Positions 1 to 5,080 of a stretch of 5,635 bases of DNA are shown piece by piece. The stretch's first letter is position 1. Every line of letters begins with the position of its first letter. The DNA is from Draconibacterium orientale (GTDB taxonomy: Bacteria; Bacteroidota; Bacteroidia; Bacteroidales; UBA12170): NCBI GenBank assembly GCA_020718315.1, contig DYSK01000069.1, positions 1 through 5,635 of the forward strand, in the 5' to 3' direction. The notes below the pieces were generated by a model. It was not told where the DNA came from, ran no database searches, and saw nothing but the letters and a program-made list of their open reading frames with translations. A program made the translations under genes and the position numbers.

Positions 1-148
1 TGCGATTTGTGCCGTTGGCCATGGTGGGCGACAAGCCCAACAGCATCAATACCGACAAAGAAATGGTGGACCCGCCGCCCGCCAATGTATTGATAAATCC
101 TACTGCTATTCCCGAAGTGATTAAGATAAAAAAGTCGATCAAACTCAT
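1..148 (-). CDS. TauE/SafE family membrane transporter, N-terminal part (runs off left edge)
   Basis: Reading the minus strand from the ATG at 148-146 gives 49 codons that stay open to the window edge. The peptide begins MSLIDFFILITSG, is strongly hydrophobic over residues 4-22, and carries FINTLAGGGS (18-27), then a second hydrophobic stretch and LGLSPTMANGTNR (37-49). A hydrophobic start, an NTLAGGGS turn and a P-T-x-A-N-G-T-N-R motif are characteristic of the TauE/SafE (formerly DUF81) family of inner-membrane permeases, which move sulfite, sulfoacetate or other organic anions in some members. The family is usually about 250 residues, so roughly four fifths lie outside. The ATG is well fixed, because the same frame has three stops just upstream. 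A Bacteroidota -7 box lies 14 bases before it. The gene diverges from the ArsC-like gene. The substrate cannot be told from this fragment. Confidence 0.85.
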   Translation of the reverse strand, partial: MSLIDFFILITSGIAVGFINTLAGGGSTISLSVLMLLGLSPTMANGTNR

Positions 149-161
149 GTTCAATTTTTTG

Positions 162-169
162 CAAACATA
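162..169 (-). promoter_or_regulatory. Bacteroidota -7 promoter element for the TauE/SafE gene
   Basis: The minus strand reads TATGTTTG here, an exact match to the Bacteroidota -7 consensus TAnnTTTG. It would start transcription around 155-158, leaving a leader of about ten bases before the ATG at 148. No clear TTG -33 box is seen at the usual distance upstream, so the assignment rests on the -7 element and its position alone. Confidence 0.45.
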
Positions 170-220
170 GAGAAATTTAAAAAAGCTGACGTATTTCTAT
201 TTTATATCTGCTCTATTTTA

Positions 221-262
221 TCAAATTTATCTCCGGCAGAGCCGATAATTTTCTAAATTTGA
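221..262. repeat. Inverted repeat whose arms are divergent -7-like boxes
   Basis: TCAAATTTA at 221-229 and TAAATTTGA at 254-262 are perfect inverted copies 24 bases apart in the divergent TauE/ArsC intergenic region. Each arm holds TAAATTTG, a perfect TAnnTTTG promoter element, pointing outward: minus strand at 229-222, plus strand at 254-261. The spacer holds a small hairpin, CGGC-AGA-GCCG (234-244). The plus-strand copy would place a start site near 268 with a leader of about 25 bases for the ArsC-like gene. Neither arm has a good TTG at -33. This may be a divergent promoter pair, a regulator site, or both. Confidence 0.4.
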
Positions 263-292
263 ATCCAATTAAATGCAAAGCGAATCTTTTGT

Positions 293-637
293 ATGATTAC
301 CATTTATCACAATCCTAGGTGTAAGAAATCGCGAGCTGGTTTGCAAGCATTGGAAACCTATACGAAAAGCTTCGAAATCAAAGAGTATTTGACCAAAGAT
401 CCATTTACTGTTGAAGATTTGACGGATATTTTAATCATGTTGAAGAAAAAGCCCGAGGAAATAATTCGGAAACAGGAAGAATATTTTAAATCCGAATTAA
501 AGGGAAAGACATTTAGTGATAAAGAATGGATTAAAATTATGATAGAAAATCCGAAAATTATCCAACGCCCGATTGTTGTTAAAGATCATTTAGCTGTGAT
601 TGGTGATCCAATAGAGAACATCGAAAAACTTTTTTAA
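293..637 (+). CDS. ArsC/Spx-family thioredoxin-fold protein (arsenate reductase-like)
   Basis: This 114-residue protein starts MITIYHNPRCKKSR, the N-terminal strand and cysteine loop of the ArsC/Spx/YffB family, which resembles glutaredoxin-linked arsenate reductase of the E. coli plasmid type. The single cysteine is C10 in a CKKS context, so it is monothiol and lacks the CxxC of redox-active Spx. Basic residues equivalent to two of the three anion-binding arginines of ArsC are present: R59 (EIIRK) and R92 (QRPIVV). At the third position, usually an arginine near the C-terminus, the sequence reads IGDP with D105. It is shorter than E. coli ArsC (about 140) and close to the YffB/Spx-like length. 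Arsenate reduction is therefore uncertain, and many chromosomal relatives have no proven substrate. The ATG at 293 fits the family N-terminus exactly. fumC follows after 47 bases with no terminator between them, suggesting co-transcription. No other ars gene is seen. Confidence 0.82.
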   Translation: MITIYHNPRCKKSRAGLQALETYTKSFEIKEYLTKDPFTVEDLTDILIMLKKKPEEIIRKQEEYFKSELKGKTFSDKEWIKIMIENPKIIQRPIVVKDHLAVIGDPIENIEKLF

Positions 638-684
638 GCTCAATTAAAAATAGACCAATTAATACATATAAATATATCAAACAA

Positions 685-2079
685 ATGGAATATAGAATAG
701 AAAAAGACACCATGGGAAACGTTGAAGTTCCTGCCGATAAATATTGGGGTGCACAAACACAACGTTCAAAATCGAATTTCAAAATTGGCGAAGAAGCTTC
801 TATGCCAAAAGAAATTATTCAAGCGTTTGGCTATTTGAAAAAAGCAGCCGCCACAGCAAATCACGCTTTAGGCGTGCTTTCAGAGGAAAAGAAAAACCTG
901 ATTGCACAAGCATCCGACGAAATTATAGAAGGGAAACTAGCCGATCAGTTTCCGCTCGTAATTTGGCAAACTGGTTCCGGAACGCAGTCCAATATGAATG
1001 TGAACGAGGTTGTCTCGAATCGTACACATGTTATGGCCGGCAATAAACTGGGCGAAGGAAAACCATTGATTCATCCCAACGACGATGTGAACAAATCGCA
1101 ATCTTCGAACGACACTTTTCCAACGGCCATGCACATTGCCGCTTACAAGGTGATTGCTGATATTACCATTCCGGGAGTAGAATTATTGCGCAATACTTTA
1201 GCCGCAAAAGCCAACGAGTTTAAGGATATTGTAAAAACAGGCCGTACACATTTGATGGACGCAACTCCATTGACATTGGGTGATGAGTTCAGCGGATTTG
1301 TTTCTCAGTTGGATCATGGATTGCGCGCTTTGAAAAATACCTTGCCTCACTTAGCCGAATTGGCTTTAGGCGGAACAGCCGTAGGAACCGGATTGAATAC
1401 ACCCAAAGGCTACGATGTTAAAGTAGCCGAAGCCATCGCTCAATTAACCGGATATCCATTTGTTACGGCCGAAAATAAATATGAAGCTCTTTCGGCTCAC
1501 GATGCAATGGTTGAAACTTCCGGCGCACTCAAAACGTTGGCTGTGAGTTTGATGCATATTGGAAACAATCTTCGTTTGTTGGCTTCCGGCCCCCGTTGCG
1601 CCATTTCGGAAATTCATCTTCCCGAAAACGAACCCGGCTCATCTATCATGCCCGGAAAAGTAAATCCTACTCAAAACGAAGCTCTAACAATGGTTTGCGC
1701 TCAAGTGGTTGGAAACGATGCTGCAATTACCATTGGTGCAATGCAAGGGCATTTTCAATTAAACGTTTTTAAACCGGTTATTATATCCAATTTACTGCAA
1801 TCTGCTCGTCTATTGGGCGATGCTTGCGTTTCGTTCAACGACAATGCTGCCGTGGGAATTGAAGCCAATTTGCCATTTATTGAGAAAAATCTGGCCAATT
1901 CGCTTATGCTGGTAACGGCTTTGAATACGCACATTGGCTACGAAGCTGCCGCAAAAATTGCAAAAAAAGCGCACCACGAAGGCACAACACTTCGCGAAGC
2001 AACCCTGGAATTGGGATATCTAACAGAGGAGGAATTTACCAAAATCGTTGACCCAAGAAAAATGTTAGGTCATCGTTAA
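685..2079 (+). CDS. fumC: Class II fumarate hydratase
   Basis: This enzyme reversibly hydrates fumarate to L-malate in the cytoplasm, in the TCA cycle or its reductive branch. At 464 residues it matches the family length (E. coli FumC 467) and reads as full length and intact. Visible motifs are TGSGTQSNMNVNEV (97-109), with the substrate-binding serine/threonine loop, NKSQSSNDTFPT (136-147), KTGRTHLMDATPLTLG (184-199), with the catalytic-base histidine H189, and the superfamily signature PGSSIMPGKVNPTQNEA (317-333), with the mobile-loop catalytic serine S319 and K325, N327. The ending with LNTHIGYE (413-420) and LREATLELGYLTEEEF is also typical of FumC. Aspartase shares the fold, but the GTQSNMNVNEV and SSNDTFPTAMH forms and the length favour fumarase. 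It uses no iron-sulfur cluster, unlike class I fumarases. The start follows an A-rich leader (ATCAAACAA-ATG) typical of Bacteroidota. I see no good TAnnTTTG box in the 47-base gap, so it is probably expressed from the ArsC-like gene's promoter. A strong terminator follows. Confidence 0.97.
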   Translation: MEYRIEKDTMGNVEVPADKYWGAQTQRSKSNFKIGEEASMPKEIIQAFGYLKKAAATANHALGVLSEEKKNLIAQASDEIIEGKLADQFPLVIWQTGSGTQSNMNVNEVVSNRTHVMAGNKLGEGKPLIHPNDDVNKSQSSNDTFPTAMHIAAYKVIADITIPGVELLRNTLAAKANEFKDIVKTGRTHLMDATPLTLGDEFSGFVSQLDHGLRALKNTLPHLAELALGGTAVGTGLNTPKGYDVKVAEAIAQLTGYPFVTAENKYEALSAHDAMVETSGALKTLAVSLMHIGNNLRLLASGPRCAISEIHLPENEPGSSIMPGKVNPTQNEALTMVCAQVVGNDAAITIGAMQGHFQLNVFKPVIISNLLQSARLLGDACVSFNDNAAVGIEANLPFIEKNLANSLMLVTALNTHIGYEAAAKIAKKAHHEGTTLREATLELGYLTEEEFTKIVDPRKMLGHR

Positions 2080-2104
2080 GATTTTTTCTGATACTATTCA
2101 ATCG

Positions 2105-2135
2105 ACCCGCATCCATTTTTTGGTGCGGGTTTTTT
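2105..2135 (+). terminator. Intrinsic terminator after fumC
   Basis: A nine-pair stem, ACCCGCATC (2105-2113) with GGTGCGGGT (2122-2130, one G-U pair), closes an eight-base T-rich loop. It runs straight into six Ts (2130-2135). It lies 25 bases after the fumC stop. The opposite strand has no T tract, so it serves the plus strand only. Confidence 0.9.
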
Positions 2136-2161
2136 GTTACAGTTATTAAAGGAGTGAAACG

Positions 2162-2188
2162 AAAAAAATGCTTTTCCGTACGGAAAAG
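2162..2188 (-). terminator. Palindromic intrinsic terminator after gap
   Basis: CTTTTCCGTACGGAAAAG at 2171-2188 is a perfect 18-base palindrome. On the minus strand it folds as a seven-pair stem with a GTAC loop, and after CA is followed by seven Ts (plus-strand A run 2162-2168). It sits 21 bases beyond the gap stop, the expected place for a terminator of that gene. A perfect palindrome could also be a protein site, but the T run and position favour termination. Confidence 0.75.
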
Positions 2189-2209
2189 GAATACTTTTAA
2201 ACCGTAAAA

Positions 2210-3232
2210 TCAATTTTTTTGAGCAAATAGTTCAACTAATTCTACCAATCGCGAAGAATAACCTATTTCGTTATCGTACCAAGCAATCACTTTTACCAAT
2301 TTATTTTTATCGCCCAAAACTGCCGTTAATAAAGAATCAAATACAGCAGAATGGCTGTTCCCAATCACATCTCGCGAAACAATGGGATCTTCGGTATATT
2401 CCAAAATTCCTTTGAGCTCCTGTTCTGATGCGTTTTTGAAAGCAGCATTAATTTCTTCTACACTTGCCGGATTTAGTAGTGTACAGGTAAAATCTGTTAA
2501 AGATCCATTCGGAACCGGTACTCGAATTCCTGCTCCTCCAATATTATTGATTAAATGAGGAAAAATTCGTGTAACTGCCTTAGCCGCCCCGGTAGTGGTT
2601 GGCACTATGTTTTCTGCTGCTGTTCGGCCTCGACGCAAATCTGTATGCGGACCGTCTAATATATTTTGGTCTTTGGTATAACTGTGTACCGTGGTTATAA
2701 AGCCTTTTTCAATTCCCCATTTTTCGTCCAGAATTTTAATTAATGGTGCAACATTGTTCGTCGTACAACTTGCATTGGAAATAATATTCCCGGCCTTTTC
2801 AATCACTTCGTTGTTCACACCTAAAACAACAAATGGAATTTCTTCGCATCTTTCGCCTTTTGCCGGTGCCGACAAAATCACTTTTTTTGCTCCGGCTATT
2901 AAATGTTTTTCAGCCCCGGTTTTTGATGCAAACAATCCGGTCGATTCTATCACTATATCAATATTTAACTCTTTCCATGGTAGTTTTTCCGGGTCTTTCT
3001 CTCTTAGAACTAAAGTAGAAAAATCATTTATAATTAAATGTGTTTTGTCATAGGAAATTTTGGCTTTTAACAATCCATGAACGGAATCATACTTCAAAAG
3101 ATGAGCTAAGGTTAAAGTATCTGAAAGATCATTGATAGCCACAACTTCAATAGTTTTATGCAGAATAAGGTGCCTAAAAGTTGCTCGGCCAATCCGACCA
3201 AATCCATTTATTGCTATACGAATTTTTGACAT
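2210..3232 (-). CDS. gap: Type I glyceraldehyde-3-phosphate dehydrogenase
   Basis: This 340-residue enzyme oxidises and phosphorylates glyceraldehyde 3-phosphate to 1,3-bisphosphoglycerate in glycolysis, with the reverse reaction in gluconeogenesis. The N-terminal Rossmann motif INGFGRIGR (8-16) and INDLSD (33-38) with D35 point to NAD binding. The catalytic signature is ASCTTNN (154-160) with nucleophile C156, and the partner histidine is H183 in TVHSYT. Further conserved blocks are HTDLRRGRTAAENIVPTTTGAAKAV (196-220), IRVPVPNGSLTDFT (236-249) and WYDNEIGYSSR (318-328) with N321. Length and order of motifs are normal. One difference is visible: the second cysteine of the usual CTTNC is an asparagine (N160), which does not affect catalysis. 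A glycolytic paralogue or an erythrose-4-phosphate dehydrogenase cannot be fully excluded, but the motifs favour GAPDH. It is a single-gene unit, convergent with fumC, with its own promoter and terminator. Confidence 0.96.
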   Translation of the reverse strand: MSKIRIAINGFGRIGRATFRHLILHKTIEVVAINDLSDTLTLAHLLKYDSVHGLLKAKISYDKTHLIINDFSTLVLREKDPEKLPWKELNIDIVIESTGLFASKTGAEKHLIAGAKKVILSAPAKGERCEEIPFVVLGVNNEVIEKAGNIISNASCTTNNVAPLIKILDEKWGIEKGFITTVHSYTKDQNILDGPHTDLRRGRTAAENIVPTTTGAAKAVTRIFPHLINNIGGAGIRVPVPNGSLTDFTCTLLNPASVEEINAAFKNASEQELKGILEYTEDPIVSRDVIGNSHSAVFDSLLTAVLGDKNKLVKVIAWYDNEIGYSSRLVELVELFAQKN

Positions 3233-3246
3233 GCTGAATTTTTTGA

Positions 3247-3275
3247 CAAAGTTAGTGGGTTTTTTATCTAAACAA
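3247..3275 (-). promoter_or_regulatory. Bacteroidota-type promoter for gap
   Basis: On the minus strand, TTG (3275-3273) is followed after 18 bases by TAACTTTG (3254-3247), an exact TAnnTTTG match. The predicted start site is around 3240, leaving a very short leader (about eight bases) before the gap ATG at 3232. Both boxes and their spacing fit the sigma-ABfr-type promoter consensus. Confidence 0.7.
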
Positions 3276-3305
3276 GCATCTATAATATTGAAAACCGCTA
3301 TCTTT

Positions 3306-3329
3306 ATGGCTCAAATAAAAAAAGAATGA
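3306..3329 (+). other. Possible seven-codon leader ORF overlapping the rubrerythrin-like start
   Basis: ATG at 3306 opens MAQIKKE and stops at TGA 3327-3329, so its stop overlaps the ATG of the next gene (3326) in an ATGA arrangement of the kind used for translational coupling. The peptide is too short to judge by coding signals. If transcription starts downstream of 3306, it would not be made at all. Confidence 0.2.
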
Positions 3330-3781
3330 AGAATTTCCAAACTACCAATGAAATATTGGATTTTGCCATTGAAAATGAGCAAAATGCAGCTGATTTTTAT
3401 TTTAAATTAGCCGAAATTGCCAAAGACAAAAGTATTCGCGAAACGTTTACTGTTTATGCAAATGAAGAAATAGGGCACAAAGAAAAATTAACGCTTGTTA
3501 AAAAAGAAGGCGGTTTACAATTAGAAGAAAAAGCAATTTTAGACCTAAAAATTGCCGATTATGTAATTAGGCAAGCTTTTACGGTCGACATGAGTTATCA
3601 AGATGCGCTGATTTTAGCTATGAAACGCGAAAAGGCAGCCTATCGCTTGTATATAAAATTGGCATCCCAAACCGAAAATACGGCACTGAAATCGCTCTTC
3701 ATCGGATTGGCACAAGAAGAAGCCAAACATAAAATGGCCTTTGAGATAGAGTACGATGAGGTGATTCTTCGTGAAAATTAA
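3326..3781 (+). CDS. Rubrerythrin-like diiron ferritin-family protein without rubredoxin domain
   Basis: This 151-residue protein is predicted to be a soluble four-helix bundle holding a diiron centre. The ligand pattern is visible as two repeats: E18 in ENEQNAADFY with E48-I-G-H51 in ANEEIGHKEKL, then E102 in KREKAAYRLY with E132-A-K-H135 in AQEEAKHKMAF. This gives the four carboxylates and two histidines expected of the rubrerythrin/ferritin-like superfamily. Classical rubrerythrin adds a C-terminal rubredoxin domain with two CxxC pairs. Here there is no cysteine at all, so electrons would have to come from a separate partner. Relatives reduce hydrogen peroxide or handle iron, and either role is possible. 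The ATG at 3326 fits the family start. The gene diverges from gap. Only imperfect -7 boxes, TAATATTG (3283-3290) and TATCTTTA (3299-3306), are visible upstream. Confidence 0.85.
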   Translation: MKNFQTTNEILDFAIENEQNAADFYFKLAEIAKDKSIRETFTVYANEEIGHKEKLTLVKKEGGLQLEEKAILDLKIADYVIRQAFTVDMSYQDALILAMKREKAAYRLYIKLASQTENTALKSLFIGLAQEEAKHKMAFEIEYDEVILREN

Positions 3782-3782
3782 C

Positions 3783-3820
3783 AACTTCAACAAATAAGAA
3801 GTTCGGCAATTTTGTTTTTT
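3783..3820 (+). terminator. Weak candidate terminator after the rubrerythrin-like gene
   Basis: AACTTC (3783-3788) and GAAGTT (3798-3803) can pair across a nine-base loop just after the stop codon. The T-rich stretch (3811-3820) begins seven bases later instead of directly at the stem. The stem is short and AT-rich, so termination here is doubtful. Confidence 0.3.
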
Positions 3821-3860
3821 CCATAGATAATTTTTTTCGTTTTTTGTCTGGTGTTTACAA

Positions 3861-3886
3861 TCGATATGTATAATTTTGCATAACGA
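3861..3886. promoter_or_regulatory. wtpA promoter -7 box inside an imperfect inverted repeat resembling a ModE operator
   Basis: TAATTTTG at 3871-3878 matches the Bacteroidota -7 consensus TAnnTTTG and would start transcription near 3885, about 15 bases before the wtpA ATG. It is flanked by TCGATATG (3861-3868) and CATAACGA (3879-3886), inverted copies matching at seven of eight positions. From CG at 3862 to CG at 3885 the element spans 24 bases. From memory, the E. coli modA operator for ModE begins CGTTAT, ends CATAACG and has the same 24-base span. A repressor bound here would cover the -7 box. The -33 region shows no clear TTG at the usual spacing. The promoter is likely; the ModE reading is inference. 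Confidence 0.45.
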
Positions 3887-3899
3887 AAAAATTAGAAAC

Positions 3900-4871
3900 A
3901 TGAACAGACAAATTGTATTGCTTTCTTTAATCTTGCTGTTTTTTTCGTGTAAGAATACGGATAAATCAAATGAGTCGACAACTCCACAAGGCGATTTGAT
4001 AATATTTCATGCAGGGTCTTTGTCGGTTCCATTTAAACTGATTGCCAAAGAGTTTGAAAAAGAAAATCCGAGAGTGCATGTACTGTTAGAAGCTGCAGGA
4101 AGCGTGGCTTGTGCAAGAAAAATTACTGATCTAAAAAAGGAGTGTGATATAATGGCTTCGGCTGATGCAGCGGTAATTGATCGTTTTTTGATTCCTAATT
4201 TTGCCGAGTGGAATATTTTCTTTGCCTCGAATGAAATGATTATTGCTTTCACCGATAAATCGCGTTTAGCCGACGAAATTAATGCTGAGAATTGGTACAA
4301 AATATTGAATAAACCAGAAGTAATCTACGGCCGTTCTGATCCTAATGCCGACCCTTGCGGTTATCGGTCAGTGATGACAATAAAGTTAACGGCAATCACA
4401 GAAGAGAATCCGCAAATAGTAAAACTACTCGAAAAAGACAATAATTTTATACGTCCCAAGGAAGTTGATTTATTGGGAATGCTCGAAGCCAATGCGATAG
4501 ATTATATTCTTATCTACAAATCGGTCGCCATTCAGCATGGATTGAAATACATCTCTTTAAGCGATTCTGTGAATCTTTCAAGTCCGTTTCTTGAACAATG
4601 GTATGCCAATTCGGTCGTTGAGATTTCGGGAGAGAAACCGGGTGAATTTTGGAATTTAAAAGGGAGCCCAATAGTGTATGGGATTACTCAGATTAAAAAT
4701 GCCCCCAATCCTTTATTGGCAAAGGAATTTTTGAAATTCTTTTTTGATCCCGAAAAAGGAATGAAAATAATTCAGGAGCAAGGGCAAGGAAATATTATTC
4801 CAACATTTTCAAATACTTACAATCAAATCCCTGATTATTTGAAGAAATTTGCCGCCGATTCTAGGCATTAA
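3900..4871 (+). CDS. wtpA: WtpA-type molybdate/tungstate-binding lipoprotein of an ABC importer
   Basis: This 323-residue periplasmic solute-binding protein should capture molybdate or tungstate. The N-terminus has a short hydrophobic stretch, IVLLSLILLFFSC (5-17), and C17 is a likely lipidation site with a loose Bacteroidota-style lipobox. The mature part begins DLIIFHAGSLSVPF (32-45), with oxyanion-loop serine S40, and continues with EAAGSVA (S68), DIMASADAAVID (83-94), WNIFFASNEMIIAFTD (104-119), NADPCGYRS (149-157), with D151, LLGMLEANAIDYILIYKSVA (191-210), with E196 and Y206, and IQHGLKYISL. The DPCGYR block and the glutamate in the LLExxxIDY block are typical of archaeal-type WtpA, in which an Asp and a Glu complete six-fold coordination of the metal. 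Classical ModA lacks this. The ATG at 3900 is preferred over an upstream in-frame TTG (3876) because it directly precedes the signal sequence and the TTG lies inside the promoter. No permease or ATPase gene follows in the window. Confidence 0.9.
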   Translation: MNRQIVLLSLILLFFSCKNTDKSNESTTPQGDLIIFHAGSLSVPFKLIAKEFEKENPRVHVLLEAAGSVACARKITDLKKECDIMASADAAVIDRFLIPNFAEWNIFFASNEMIIAFTDKSRLADEINAENWYKILNKPEVIYGRSDPNADPCGYRSVMTIKLTAITEENPQIVKLLEKDNNFIRPKEVDLLGMLEANAIDYILIYKSVAIQHGLKYISLSDSVNLSSPFLEQWYANSVVEISGEKPGEFWNLKGSPIVYGITQIKNAPNPLLAKEFLKFFFDPEKGMKIIQEQGQGNIIPTFSNTYNQIPDYLKKFAADSRH

Positions 4872-4878
4872 ATCGGCG
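4853..4878 (+). repeat. Hairpin spanning the wtpA stop codon
   Basis: CGCCGATT (4853-4860) and AATCGGCG (4871-4878) are perfect inverted copies around a ten-base loop that contains the start of the TAA stop (4869-4871). The stem is stable, but no T run follows it, so it is not a standard intrinsic terminator. It might protect the mRNA end or terminate with factor help. Confidence 0.4.
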
Positions 4879-5027
4879 TAATTCAGCTTTATGGATCAAA
4901 TAGGAATAATTTGCCGAATCAACTTTTGGAATCTTTTAAAAATCGGTCTTGACTTTAGAAAAAAAGATAATAAAAACTGCTGTATATCAACGTTGTAAAC
5001 GTTTTGTGTAAAGAAAAAAATGAGTGC
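4879..5027. other. Intergenic stretch without a gene; contains AACGTT repeats
   Basis: This is the first 149 bases of the non-coding gap between wtpA and the DUF2795 gene; the rest of the gap is promoter and leader. No convincing ORF or RNA gene is seen. The one recognisable item is AACGTT at 4989-4994 and again at 4998-5003. The second copy sits in TGTAAACGTTT (4994-5004 with T), similar to one and a half arms of a LacI-family operator. It lies about 25 bases upstream of the -33 box. Confidence 0.35.
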
Positions 5028-5057
5028 TTGTTTTTTTGAAAAAAAAAATTACTTTTG
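5028..5057 (+). promoter_or_regulatory. Bacteroidota-type promoter for the DUF2795 gene
   Basis: TTG at 5028-5030 and TACTTTTG at 5050-5057 (exact TAnnTTTG) are separated by 19 bases, the ideal arrangement for the Bacteroidota primary sigma factor. Transcription should start near 5064, giving a leader of about 17 A-rich bases before the ATG at 5081. Confidence 0.8.
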
Positions 5058-5080
5058 CAAAAATTGCAAAACGAAAAATT

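Noticed and set aside
579..782. Minus-strand open frame of 67 codons across the ArsC-like/fumC junction
   Set aside because: It overlaps the ends of two clear genes and has no recognisable motif or promoter; it is a shadow.
744..1134. Open frames inside fumC on both strands
   Set aside because: They lie entirely within a complete, conserved fumarase and have arbitrary composition.
2101..2210. Convergent gap with two hairpins considered as a possible attachment site or small RNA
   Set aside because: Each hairpin is explained as the terminator of one flanking gene, with a correctly placed T run.
2691..3053. Plus-strand open frames of up to 120 codons antisense to gap
   Set aside because: The minus strand encodes intact GAPDH with all motifs; antisense frames of this length are common there.
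3876..3899. TTG-initiated extension of wtpA by eight residues
   Set aside because: The TTG is part of the -7 promoter box, upstream of the likely transcription start, and the extension would put charged residues before the signal sequence.
3614..3901. Minus-strand open frame of 95 codons across the rubrerythrin/wtpA gap
   Set aside because: It overlaps the conserved second diiron ligand pair of the rubrerythrin-like gene on the opposite strand and shows no family resemblance.
4007..4300. Minus-strand open frame of 97 codons inside wtpA
   Set aside because: It is antisense to the conserved ligand-binding core of wtpA, with no start signal or motif.
5024..5080. GTG-initiated extension of the DUF2795 protein by 19 residues
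   Set aside because: The stretch contains the -33 and -7 boxes, so it is promoter, and the extension is a lysine-rich reading of poly-A sequence.
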